The position numbers and the translations under genes are program-made. A DNA stretch of 64,000 nucleotides from CAVVDT01 sp963747005 (GTDB lineage: Bacteria; Pseudomonadota; Alphaproteobacteria; Rhizobiales; Aestuariivirgaceae), in assembly GCA_963747005.1 (NCBI GenBank), contig CAVVDT010000005.1, positions 1 to 64,000 of the forward strand, written 5' to 3'. Below, piece after piece: positions 1 to 8,681 of this stretch (positions are counted from its first letter, which is position 1; each line of letters opens with the position of its first letter). Below the pieces are notes generated by a model. The model was not told the DNA's origin and did not search any database. It saw nothing but the letters and a program-made list of their open reading frames with translations.

Positions 1-2
1 TG

Positions 3-962
3 CTGCAGAACCCGATCTATCGGGGCCAGATCGTGCACCGGGACAACCGCTATCCCGGCCTGCACGACGCGATCATCGACGAACCGTTGTGGGGTCAGGT
101 ACAGGGTGCTCTTGCAGGCAACCGCGTCGAGCGCATCACACGCTCGCGGGCAACGGCGCCCGGCCTGCTGGCCGGCCTCGTCTATAATGATGGTGGTGAG
201 CGGATGACCCCAACTCATGCCAACCGGAAAGGCAAACGCTATCGCCACTACGTCAGCCAGTCCCTCATCAAACGGGGACGCTTCAGGGCATCAGACGCAG
301 CCTGCCGTATTCCGGCAGCAGACCTCGAGGCAATCGTCCAACAGTGCATTTGCACCAAGCTCGGCGACAAGAGCGCCATCCTCGATGCATCGGGGTCATC
401 CAACATTGCTGAATGCAAAAATCTGATTGAGCAGGCCACCGATCTGGCCCGACACTGGCTCACGCTGCCGGCATCCGACAGGCGGGCCATGCTCCATGCC
501 CGTGTCGATCGCATCGACGTGCGCCGGCAAACGCTCGACATTGCCGTTCGACCTTCAATGATCGTCGACGTGGTGAGATCTGCCTCCAACTTCGCTCAGC
601 TTGCAGTATCGACGGATTCTTCCACCACAGTGCCGTCGATTCCGGCTGAGGTGAGACGCACCGGCATGGAAATCAGGCTTCTCGTCCAGGGTACGGTCGC
701 TGCGGAGAGTCGGACGCCGGATCGCAACCTGCTCCGGTTCATCGGGCAAGCACGTCGTTTCCATGACATGGTCATCAACGGTCAGGGCACGTCCATCACC
801 GATCTCGCGAGAGAAACCGGCGTTACGCCGTCCTGGTTCACGCGTGTCCTTCGATTGAGCTTTCTCGCGCCGGAGATCTCGAAGGCGATCCTGCAGGGCC
901 GCCAACCGGTGACGCTCACCGCAAAAACCCTAATGCTACAGGGAAAACTCGCACGAGCGTAG
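3..962 (+). CDS. Large serine recombinase, C-terminal part (5' end outside window)
   Basis: The reading frame is open from base 3, so the catalytic N-terminus lies to the left of the window; a GTG at 33 is only an internal codon. The first visible residues (LQNPIYRGQIVHRD, then AIIDEPLWGQVQ) are typical of the recombinase domain that follows the resolvase domain in large serine recombinases and phage or ICE integrases. A zinc-ribbon-like stretch follows, although its cysteines are not conserved here. The C-terminus (TGVTPSWFTRVLRLSFLAP) resembles the helix-turn-helix-like end of proteobacterial family members. The gene ends about 310 bp before tRNA-Ser, so it probably marks the edge of an integrated element extending leftwards. 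Activity cannot be judged without the catalytic serine. Confidence 0.85.
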   Translation: MQNPIYRGQIVHRDNRYPGLHDAIIDEPLWGQVQGALAGNRVERITRSRATAPGLLAGLVYNDGGERMTPTHANRKGKRYRHYVSQSLIKRGRFRASDAACRIPAADLEAIVQQCICTKLGDKSAILDASGSSNIAECKNLIEQATDLARHWLTLPASDRRAMLHARVDRIDVRRQTLDIAVRPSMIVDVVRSASNFAQLAVSTDSSTTVPSIPAEVRRTGMEIRLLVQGTVAAESRTPDRNLLRFIGQARRFHDMVINGQGTSITDLARETGVTPSWFTRVLRLSFLAPEISKAILQGRQPVTLTAKTLMLQGKLARA

Positions 963-1275
963 TCGAGCCAGCGCACACAACTGGGGTTCGCCTGACTTGA
1001 ATAACTCGCCGCTGAACGACCGCCGCCGATTCGAAGTCGGCGGTGGGTCAATTCTTGCAGCAGCAATGGGCGAAATTAGACAGCCTCGACCGCCCGCAAC
1101 CGTACCACCAAAAAGCGGCTAAGAGACTTTGCCGCCGCAAACCGCCCGGAACCGGCACCAAAGCGGTCTCCGGGTGCCGGTCCGGGAACGGCTGCCGGCG
1201 TAACCCGCGGAAACTGCGGCAAAGTTCGAATCCTGCCCGGAAATACAAATTTATGAGTGATATCAATAGGTTAAC
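963..1275. other. Non-coding gap between recombinase and tRNA-Ser
   Basis: I see no credible gene here. Apart from the hairpin at 1023-1043, the only structured-looking part is 1217-1240, where GTTCGAATCC resembles a tRNA T-arm. The flanking bases do not form a clean 5-bp T-stem, so it may be a degraded attachment-site remnant or chance. Confidence 0.4.
1023..1043 (+). terminator. Hairpin downstream of recombinase
   Basis: A perfect 7-bp inverted repeat (CCGCCGA at 1023-1029, TCGGCGG at 1037-1043) surrounds a 7-nt loop, 60 bp after the recombinase stop. No T-tract follows, so intrinsic termination is only possible, not shown. Confidence 0.3.
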
Positions 1276-1368
1276 TGGCGGAGACGGAGGGATTCGAACC
1301 CTCGATACGGGTTGACCCCGTATAACGGTTTAGCAAACCGCCGCCTTCAGCCACTCGGCCACGTCTCC
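1276..1368 (-). tRNA. tRNA-Ser(GCT)
   Basis: On the minus strand the sequence begins GGAGACGTGGCCGAGTGG and folds into a class II tRNA. The acceptor stem GGAGACG (1362-1368) pairs with CGTCTCC (1280-1286). The anticodon loop is in GGTTTGCTAAACC and gives anticodon GCT. There is a long variable arm (TACGGGG and partner) and a T-loop GTTCGAATC. CCA is encoded (1276-1278). It reads AGC/AGU codons. Confidence 0.96.
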
Positions 1369-1560
1369 GGCTGTACCACACGCCTTTTGGACCTTCCCGG
1401 CCCGGTCGGATGCGCATCAAGCACAGCCGAACGCAACCGAACGCGAGCGGTCCCGGCGAGGCGATACGTCTAATGCCTTCTATTCGCCAACCTTGCAAGA
1501 CCTGTCGGCACCTTCGGACAGATTTAGCCGCCGGGTTGCCGAGCTCACCGCCCCGCCGGC

Positions 1561-2184
1561 TTATTCCTTCAGGTCGGGGCGCTTTTCGATGACCTTGTCG
1601 ACGAGGCCGAACTCCTTGGCTGCCTCGGCGGTCAGGAAAGTGTCGCGGTCCATGGCGGTCTCGATCTTTTCCAGCGTCTGGCCGGTGTGGCGGGCATAGA
1701 GCTGGTTGAGGCGATGGCGAAGCTCGATGATTTCCTTGGCATGGCGCTCGATGTCGGCGGCCTGGCCCTGGAAGCCGCCGGAAGGCTGGTGCACCATGAC
1801 GCGCGCATGGGACAGGGCAAAGCGCATGTCCTTTTCGCCGGCGCACAACAGCAGCGAGCCCATGGAGGCAGCCTGGCCGACCACGGTGGTCGATACCGCC
1901 GGTCGGATGAACTGCATGGTGTCGTAGATCGCCATGCCGGAGGTCACAACCCCGCCCGGCGAGTTGATGTACATGGCGATTTCCTTTTTCGGATTCTCCG
2001 CCTCGAGGAACAGCAACTGGGCGACGATGAGCGTCGACATGTGGTCCTCGATGGGACCGGTGATGAAAATGATGCGCTCCTTCAGGAGGCGCGAATAGAT
2101 ATCGTAGGCGCGCTCGCCGCGATTGGTCTGCTCGACCACCATGGGCACGAGGACTTGGGCGTAGGTTTCGATCGGGTCCTTCAT
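1561..2184 (-). CDS. clpP: ATP-dependent Clp protease proteolytic subunit
   Basis: 207 aa, the usual ClpP length. ClpP forms the tetradecameric serine-protease chamber that degrades substrates unfolded by ClpX or ClpA in the cytoplasm. The triad is visible: Ser107 in GQAASMGS, His132 in [11 protein letters not shown] and Asp181 in MDRDTFLT, with the Ser-His and His-Asp spacings of E. coli ClpP. The ATG at 2184 precedes [19 protein letters not shown], the expected mature start region. In many alphaproteobacteria tig-clpP-clpX are consecutive. Here a kinase gene on the opposite strand separates tig from clpP, and no clpX follows; tRNA-Ser and a recombinase lie downstream instead. Confidence 0.97.
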   Translation of the reverse strand: MKDPIETYAQVLVPMVVEQTNRGERAYDIYSRLLKERIIFITGPIEDHMSTLIVAQLLFLEAENPKKEIAMYINSPGGVVTSGMAIYDTMQFIRPAVSTTVVGQAASMGSLLLCAGEKDMRFALSHARVMVHQPSGGFQGQAADIERHAKEIIELRHRLNQLYARHTGQTLEKIETAMDRDTFLTAEAAKEFGLVDKVIEKRPDLKE

Positions 2185-2519
2185 TGCAGTTCCTGTAGTG
2201 GGGTTGCCCGGGGCGGGAGACGGGACGGGAATCGCCGCTTGATGATTGTCGTTCTACATAGGGTGGAGGGGGCCACCAGTGCAAGGGAAAGGCTGTGCCG
2301 GCATAGCCCGGCGGTGCGCTCTGCCGCCATCGGATCGGCCGGAGCGTCGTTCAAGCGCAGTCGCACGCGGCATAGGGCGGGAGCCGAAACGTCACCGCGG
2401 GGCCACCAGCTCGTCCAGCCTCCGCCTTGTTAACGATACAAAGTCAACGGGCCTTAAGCTTTGTCGCGCATCATGGCGAGACGGCGCGAAGGGGAACCGG
2501 CGCATTGGATTCAACGGGT
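2185..2519. other. Divergent intergenic region between clpP and kinase
   Basis: This 335-bp region must hold the clpP promoter (leftwards) and the kinase promoter (rightwards). I see no clear operator or riboswitch. A TTG at 2427 would extend the kinase by 31 residues, but the added N-terminus is not domain-like. Confidence 0.4.
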
Positions 2520-4616
2520 ATGGATAGCGCAGGCCTCGTGCGGCGCATCGATGAACTGGAAGGCAAGCTGGCCGCCTGCCGGCGGGCGTTGTCGCGCGCC
2601 GATGCCCGCCTGCAGATATTCGGTACCCAGACGGCCTTCTGGATGTGGGAGACCAACGCCACCCACGATTTCGTGCATGTCTCGGAAAACATCGAGCATA
2701 TCTGCGGCCTTTCAACCAGCGACGTGCTGGACACCAACTGGCTGGAGGTCGCGCGCGGCGCGGACGGGCCGGAATGGGCCGCTCATTCAGGCGACCTTGC
2801 CGCCCATCGGGCGTTCGAAAACTTCCATTTCAAGCGCAAGATCAACTCGGTTGTGCGCTACATCGTCATTTCCGGCTGGCCGGTCATCGACCAGACAGGT
2901 CGCTTCAGGGGCTATCGCGGGGTCGGCCGCGACGAGACCGACATGGTCAACCATTTCGAGGAACAGGCGCGGCGCGAGCAGGCCTATATCGCCGAGATCG
3001 AGCACCACAATGGTGAGATCGAGATGGTGCTCTCGAACCTGACGCAGGGCATCTTCTGGTTCGACGCCGGACGCAATGTGCGCTTCCAGAACCGGCGCGT
3101 CGCCGACATACTCGATCTCAAGATCGGGGTCCTTGCAGATTGCCGCACGGCGCTCGATTGCATGCGGCTTCTGGCGGCGCGCGGCGACTTCGGCGGCGGC
3201 GATATCGAGGCCCTGGCGGTCAGCCAGACGGCGGCCATGTTCGATGCCACCACCGGTACGCAATCACGCTGGTGGCTCAAATCGCTCGACCGCCACCTGC
3301 GCTGCCGCTACGGCCGGCTCGACGACGGCGGGCTGCTGGTCACTTTCGTCGACATCACCGAGGATGTGCGGCTCGAGCAGGAACTGGCGACCGCCCGCGA
3401 CGCGGCACGCAAGCTGGCCGCCGAGAGCGCCGAGCGCGAACACGCCCTGGAGACGGTGCTCGACAACCTGTCACAGTCCATCATGTGGTTCGACAAGGAT
3501 CGCCGGGTCAGGCTGCGCAATCACAAGATGCCCCAGATGCACGCCTTCACCGAGGCCGAATATGCCGGTGTCGCCACCTTCGATGACCATGTCCGCCTGC
3601 TGGCCGAGCGCGGCGACATGGGCGAAGGGCCGATCGAAGAAATTGTCGCCCAGAGTATCGGGCGCATCTTCGCCCCGCTCGATGGACCGCACGATTACCG
3701 CCGCCACTTCAAGGTGCGCGACCGCCATTTCCTGGTACGCCTGGCACCGACGCCGGACGGTGGGCGTATCCTGTCGGAGATCGATATCACGGAACAGGTG
3801 CAGATCGAGTTGCAGCTTGCCAGCGCGCTCGAGGACCTGGAAGCCATGAACGTGGTGCTGGAGGAAAAGGTTGACGAGCGCACCAGGGAATTGCGCCATA
3901 TCCAGGGGTCACTGGTCGAGGCCGAGCGCAACGCCACTCTCGGCAAGCTCACCGCCAAGCTCAGCCATGAACTGCGCAACCCGCTGAATGCGCTCAACAC
4001 CTCGCTCTACATCATCCGCGCCAAGGCCGGCGGCGATGAGAAGATCGCCCGGGCGCTCGAGCGCTCGGAACGCACGGTGCAGCGCTGCACCAACATCCTT
4101 GCCGACCTCTATGATTTCGCCATGACCATCGAAGCCAAGCCGCGCCGGATCGACCTCGGCCGCTGGCTGGGCCATACGCTGGCCCGGGCACGGGTGCCGG
4201 CGGGGGTTGACTTGCGCATCGACAACCGCCTTGAAGGATTTTTCTGCGCCATCGACGAAAGCCAGATCGGCAAGGCCCTGGGCAAGATCCTCGACAACGC
4301 CTTCATGGCGGTGACCCACGAGGGGCTCGAGCGTGCAAGCCCCACGGTGTCGCTCACCGCAGCACGCACCGGCGACCGTCTCGAGATCATCATCGTCGAC
4401 AACGGCGCCGGCATGGACGAGGCGACGGCCGCACAAGCGCTGGAGCCGCTGTTCTCGACCCGCGGGTTCGGCGTGGGCCTCGGCCTGCCGATTGCCGAGC
4501 AAACGTTTTCACGCCACGGCGGTGGGCTGAAGCTCTATTCGCGCCGGGCCCAGGGCACCACCGTCACCTTGTGGCTGCCGGCCGGCGACGGCGAGGCCGA
4601 GCAGGAGGCTGCCTGA
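2520..4616 (+). CDS. PAS-domain sensor histidine kinase
   Basis: About 698 aa from ATG 2520 (a TTG at 2427 is an alternative). Three PAS-like segments are visible: roughly residues 30-140 (WMWETNATHDFVHVSEN), 170-285 (GIFWFDAGRNVRFQNRRV) and 310-425 (SIMWFDKDRRVRLRN). The last two are alike, as in PAS_7 proteins. A coiled coil follows (around 440-470), then the HisKA dimerisation domain with His483 in KLSHELRNPLNAL and an HATPase_c domain with DNGAGMDEA and a G2-like GFGVGLGLPIAEQ. There are no transmembrane segments, so it is predicted cytoplasmic. No response regulator adjoins it, so it is an orphan kinase with unknown signal. It sits head-to-head with clpP. Confidence 0.88.
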   Translation: MDSAGLVRRIDELEGKLAACRRALSRADARLQIFGTQTAFWMWETNATHDFVHVSENIEHICGLSTSDVLDTNWLEVARGADGPEWAAHSGDLAAHRAFENFHFKRKINSVVRYIVISGWPVIDQTGRFRGYRGVGRDETDMVNHFEEQARREQAYIAEIEHHNGEIEMVLSNLTQGIFWFDAGRNVRFQNRRVADILDLKIGVLADCRTALDCMRLLAARGDFGGGDIEALAVSQTAAMFDATTGTQSRWWLKSLDRHLRCRYGRLDDGGLLVTFVDITEDVRLEQELATARDAARKLAAESAEREHALETVLDNLSQSIMWFDKDRRVRLRNHKMPQMHAFTEAEYAGVATFDDHVRLLAERGDMGEGPIEEIVAQSIGRIFAPLDGPHDYRRHFKVRDRHFLVRLAPTPDGGRILSEIDITEQVQIELQLASALEDLEAMNVVLEEKVDERTRELRHIQGSLVEAERNATLGKLTAKLSHELRNPLNALNTSLYIIRAKAGGDEKIARALERSERTVQRCTNILADLYDFAMTIEAKPRRIDLGRWLGHTLARARVPAGVDLRIDNRLEGFFCAIDESQIGKALGKILDNAFMAVTHEGLERASPTVSLTAARTGDRLEIIIVDNGAGMDEATAAQALEPLFSTRGFGVGLGLPIAEQTFSRHGGGLKLYSRRAQGTTVTLWLPAGDGEAEQEAA

Positions 4617-4638
4617 ACGGCCCCCTGCCCTGATCCGA

Positions 4639-6171
4639 TTATTCGCCCTCGGCGGGGCTTTCCGCTTTCTTGGCAGCCGGCTTTTTCTTGGGTGCGGCCT
4701 TCTTGGGGGCGTCCGCATCGCTTGCGGCCTTCTTAGGCGTGGCCTTCCTGGGAGCTGCCTTCCTGGCCGGCTTGGCGGCCTTTTTCTCACCGTGATCATG
4801 GTCGTGATCATGATCGTGGTCATGATCATGCTCGGCGGCGTGCTGCAACTCCTCGCGGCTCACCGGCTTTTCGCTGACCTTGGCGCCGGCGACGATGTGA
4901 TCCACCACCTTCTGCTCGAAGATCGGCCCGCGCAGCTCCATCATGGCGCTGGGGTTCTTGCGGTAGTAGTCGTAGACCTGCTTTTCCTGGCCGGGGAACT
5001 GGCGCACCCGCTCCATGAGGGCTTGCTGCAGTTCTTCCTCGGTGATGTTGATGCCGGCCTGCTCGCCGATGGTGCCAAGCACCAGCCCGAGGCGGACGCG
5101 GCGTTCGGCGATGGCGGCATATTCCTTGCGGGCGTCGTCTTCGGTGGTGCCCTCGTCGGCAAAGGTCTTCTTTTCCTTTTCCAGTTCGCGCGTCAGGGCC
5201 TGCCAGATCTGCTCGAATTCGGCCTCGACCAGCTTGGCCGGCAACTCGACCTGGTAGGTCTTGTCGAGGGCATCGAGCACATCGCGCTTGAGGTTGATGC
5301 GCGACATGCCTTCCAGTTCGGCCCCCATGCGCTCCTTGACCATGTCGCGCAACCTGGAAAGGCTTTCCATGCCAAGTTTCTTGGCGAATTCATCGTCGAT
5401 AGCAGTTTTCGCCGGCGCCTCGACGGCGCCCACCTTGACGGCGAATTCGGCCGCCTTGCCGGCCAGGTTCTCCACCCCGTAATCCTCCGGGAAGGTGACC
5501 TTAACGGTCTTTTCCTCTCCCGACTGGGCGCCGGTGAGTTGTTCTTCAAAACCGGGGATGAACTGGCCGGCGCCCAACACCAGCGGCACATCCTCGGCGC
5601 TGCCGCCCTCAAACACCTTTCCATCGACGGTGCCGACGAACGAAATGGTCAGCCGGTCGCCGTCTTCGGCCTTGGCGCCTTCGGCCCTGGCCTCGTACTG
5701 GCGGTTCTGCTCGGCGATGCGGCCGATGGCTTCCTCGATATCGCTGTCGCTCACCGCCGCCACGAGCTTTTCCAGCTCCATGCCGGTGGTATCCTTCAGG
5801 TCGATGGGCGGCACGACCTCGAAGCTCATGGTATAGGAGAGGTCCTGCTTGCCCTCGATGATGGCGTTGACCTCCGACTGGTCCTCGGGCAGGCCGATCT
5901 CGGGCTGGTAGGCAGGCTTGAGGTTCTGTTGCGACAGGGCCTCGCGGCTGGATGTATCGACGGCTTCCTGCAGCACTTCGGCCATGACCGACTTGCCGTA
6001 GAGCTTGCGCAGATGGTTGACCGGCACCTTGCCGGGGCGAAAGCCCCTGATCTGGGCCTGCTTCGACATGTCGATGAGCCGCTGGCTGAGGCGGGCCTCG
6101 AGCTGGTCGGCCGGCACAATGACTTTCAGCTCGCGCCTGAGACCCTCGCTCAGGGTTTCGGTGACCTGCAT
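4639..6171 (-). CDS. tig: Trigger factor with extended His-rich and Lys/Ala-rich tail
   Basis: 510 aa; typical trigger factors are about 430-450 aa. Trigger factor is the ribosome-bound chaperone and peptidyl-prolyl isomerase that meets nascent chains. The ribosome-binding signature is GFRPGKVPVNHLRKLYG (residues about 41-57). The FKBP-type PPIase domain follows from about residue 160 (GDRLTISFVGTVDGKVFEGG). The C-terminal helical domain runs to about 440. After that the protein has alternating His-Asp repeats (HDHDHDHDHDH) and a basic tail rich in KKAAPK units. The His-rich part resembles metal-binding tails; the Lys/Ala part resembles histone H1-like sequences. Start chosen at MQVTETLSEGLRRELKV. 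It is upstream of, and on the same strand as, clpP but separated by the kinase. Confidence 0.95.
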   Translation of the reverse strand: MQVTETLSEGLRRELKVIVPADQLEARLSQRLIDMSKQAQIRGFRPGKVPVNHLRKLYGKSVMAEVLQEAVDTSSREALSQQNLKPAYQPEIGLPEDQSEVNAIIEGKQDLSYTMSFEVVPPIDLKDTTGMELEKLVAAVSDSDIEEAIGRIAEQNRQYEARAEGAKAEDGDRLTISFVGTVDGKVFEGGSAEDVPLVLGAGQFIPGFEEQLTGAQSGEEKTVKVTFPEDYGVENLAGKAAEFAVKVGAVEAPAKTAIDDEFAKKLGMESLSRLRDMVKERMGAELEGMSRINLKRDVLDALDKTYQVELPAKLVEAEFEQIWQALTRELEKEKKTFADEGTTEDDARKEYAAIAERRVRLGLVLGTIGEQAGINITEEELQQALMERVRQFPGQEKQVYDYYRKNPSAMMELRGPIFEQKVVDHIVAGAKVSEKPVSREELQHAAEHDHDHDHDHDHDHGEKKAAKPARKAAPRKATPKKAASDADAPKKAAPKKKPAAKKAESPAEGE

Positions 6172-6278
6172 TTCAATCGATCCTCAATTCCGGTGCCCAA
6201 TCGGCACCATGATCCATGGTTCGTGCCGCGGTTCAGCGGTTGGTCTGACCCCGGTAACAGCAAGACGCGGGCGGGGAC

Positions 6279-6365
6279 TGGTGCGGGCGGAGGGACTTGA
6301 ACCCCCACGGGGCAAAGCCCACAGGAACCTAAATCCTGCGTGTCTACCAGTTCCACCACGCCCGC
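6279..6365 (-). tRNA. tRNA-Leu(TAG)
   Basis: Minus-strand class II tRNA beginning GCGGGCGTGGTGGAAC. The acceptor GCGGGCG (6359-6365) pairs with CGCCCGC (6283-6289). Anticodon arm CAGGA-TTTAGGT-TCCTG gives anticodon TAG. A long variable arm and a T-arm GGGTTCAAGTCCC are present. CCA is encoded (6279-6281). Confidence 0.96.
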
Positions 6366-6474
6366 ATGACCTCCTCCGGAGACAAAAAGAGGCTCCCGGG
6401 CCGCGCAATCGGCGCCTCTATAGCAAACGGCTACCCGCGATGCCAGTGAAGAAACGTCAAGGCGACAATGCACT

Positions 6475-7965
6475 TCAGGCATTGAGCCCCGACAGCACGG
6501 CCGGCAACAGTCCCGGCAGATCCTCCGCAATGAGGCCAGGGCCATGACGGCGGGCCGCTTCGGCATGCAACCAGACAGCGGCGGCAGCCGCCTCGAAGGC
6601 AGGCATACCCTGTGCCCCGAGCCCCGCAATGATGCCGGCCAGCACGTCCCCGGCCCCAGCGGTGGCTAGCCACGGCGCATCAGCAGCCGATATCGCGGCA
6701 CGCCCGTCGGGGTGGGCGATGACGGCATCGGCACCCTTGAGGACGACAACGGCGCGGGATGCTTTGGCGGCAGCGCGAGCGCGTTCACATTTTGAGTCCG
6801 ATTCTGACGACAAAGATTTGAACAACCTTGTAAATTCGCCTTCATGCGGGGTGAAGACAGTCGCCGCATGGCGCCTCTCTATTGCCTCGAACAGAATGCC
6901 CTCGTTGCCCTCGAACGACGTCAGCGCATCGGCGTCGAGCACGGCGAAGGCGTTGCTCTCGAGCCCCGCCAGCACCTTTTGCCGGGTCTGATCGCCCACT
7001 CCCGCGCCGGGGCCGAAGACGAAGGCATTGCGGCGCACATCGGCCAGCGCCGCCTTCATGCCCTCCGGCCCTTCGGCACGGTCGAGCATGATGGCGGTCA
7101 GGTGGGCGGCGTTGACGGCGAGCGCTTCAGGTGGGGAAACGACCGTCACAAGGCCGGCGCCGGCCCTGAGCGCACCCATGGCGGCAAGGCGCCCTGCCCC
7201 GGTCGCGGTCATGCCGCCGGTCACTGCCACCACATGGCCGCGGTGGTATTTGTGGCTTGCGAGCCCCGGGCGCGGCAGCAGCGCCCGCCACAGTCCGGGG
7301 GCATTGCGCCAGGTACGCGGCCGGATGGTCCCCAGAACCTCGTCGGGGATACCGATTTGCCGCAACACGGTCACGCCGCAATGCTGGCGGCCGGGGAGCA
7401 GCAAATGACCAGGTTTCAAGCGAAAGAAGGTGACCGTGAGATCGGCGGTCATGGCCGCACCGCGCACCATGCCGGTTGCGCCATCGATGCCGGAGGGGAT
7501 ATCGACGGCCACCACCGGCAGCGCCCGATCCTTGACCGCCTTCACCACATCGGCCATCTCACCGCCAAGCGGCCGCGACAGACCGGCGCCGAAAAGAGCA
7601 TCGATGATGAGTCCTGTATCGGCGAGCGAAGTTGCCCAGTCCTTTTCCAGCGGCCCGTTCCATCCAACGGCTGCGCGGCTGGCGGCCCCTTGCAGCGTTT
7701 GCCTGGCGCCAGCCAACCACACCCGCACCGGCCAACCAGCATCGGCCAGCCGACGCGCCACGATGAAGCCGTCGCCACCATTATTGCCGGGCCCGCACAG
7801 AACCGTGACCGGGCGCTCAGCGAAGCGCCTGGTAATTTCGTCGGCGACCGCCTGCCCGGCCGCCTCCATGAGCCTATCGACGGCAATGCCACTGGCCACC
7901 GCCGCCTTGTCGGCCTTGGCCATTTCCGCTGGATCGAGGAGTTCGAGTGGCTGGCTATTGATCAT
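6475..7965 (-). CDS. nnr: Bifunctional NAD(P)HX epimerase / ADP-dependent NAD(P)HX dehydratase
   Basis: About 496 aa from ATG 7965 (a TTG at 7983 is possible). The enzyme repairs hydrated, inactive NADH and NADPH in the cytoplasm. The N-terminal YjeF_N epimerase domain (about 1-215) contains MEAAGQAVADE and CGPGNNGGDGFIVARRL. The C-terminal carbohydrate-kinase-like dehydratase domain (about 230-495) contains RGHVVAVTGG, VFGPGAGVG and LATAGAGDVLAGIIAGLGAQG-type motifs; the GAGD aspartate is the catalytic base in this fold. Length and domain order match E. coli YjeF. It lies next to the glnB regulatory region but faces away from it. Confidence 0.95.
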   Translation of the reverse strand: MINSQPLELLDPAEMAKADKAAVASGIAVDRLMEAAGQAVADEITRRFAERPVTVLCGPGNNGGDGFIVARRLADAGWPVRVWLAGARQTLQGAASRAAVGWNGPLEKDWATSLADTGLIIDALFGAGLSRPLGGEMADVVKAVKDRALPVVAVDIPSGIDGATGMVRGAAMTADLTVTFFRLKPGHLLLPGRQHCGVTVLRQIGIPDEVLGTIRPRTWRNAPGLWRALLPRPGLASHKYHRGHVVAVTGGMTATGAGRLAAMGALRAGAGLVTVVSPPEALAVNAAHLTAIMLDRAEGPEGMKAALADVRRNAFVFGPGAGVGDQTRQKVLAGLESNAFAVLDADALTSFEGNEGILFEAIERRHAATVFTPHEGEFTRLFKSLSSESDSKCERARAAAKASRAVVVLKGADAVIAHPDGRAAISAADAPWLATAGAGDVLAGIIAGLGAQGMPAFEAAAAAVWLHAEAARRHGPGLIAEDLPGLLPAVLSGLNA

Positions 7966-8073
7966 GATCAACTGGCCCTTCAAGAGGGTACGGCGCGCTG
8001 TCTTGCACGAAAGCCTACACCGCGTCGACCGGACGGCTCAATCGGCGTGGCGGCCAACAGCAAGCGGCATTGT

Positions 8074-8088
8074 CAGGCAAGTTGCCTG
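8074..8088. promoter_or_regulatory. Palindrome upstream of glnB
   Basis: Perfect 7-bp inverted repeat CAGGCAA-G-TTGCCTG in the non-coding region between the NAD(P)HX repair gene and glnB. It could be an operator for either divergent gene. It does not match the NtrC consensus (GCAC...GTGC). Confidence 0.4.
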
Positions 8089-8111
8089 AAATTTGTTCAT
8101 CATGCCTGAAA

Positions 8112-8136
8112 TATGGGCACAATCCGACTGCCCATA
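8112..8136. promoter_or_regulatory. Second palindrome upstream of glnB
   Basis: Perfect 8-bp inverted repeat TATGGGCA-N9-TGCCCATA, centred about 70 bp upstream of the -24 element of the predicted sigma-54 promoter. Position suits an enhancer-binding activator such as NtrC, but the sequence is not the textbook NtrC site. An A/T-rich segment (8137-8180) between it and the promoter could bind IHF. Confidence 0.45.
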
Positions 8137-8137
8137 A

Positions 8138-8614
<477 letters not shown>

Positions 8615-8681
8615 GGTCTGTTGCCCGCCACTCGAAGTCGAATTCCGAAACAACGCCAGCCACTTCCACAGAGAGGATAAT

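Noticed and set aside
1217..1240. tRNA or tmRNA 3' remnant near the recombinase
   Set aside because: GTTCGAATCC is present, but no consistent T-stem or acceptor strand can be formed.
4792..6300. Long 502-codon frame on the + strand
   Set aside because: It is antisense to the clear trigger-factor gene and has no domain content.
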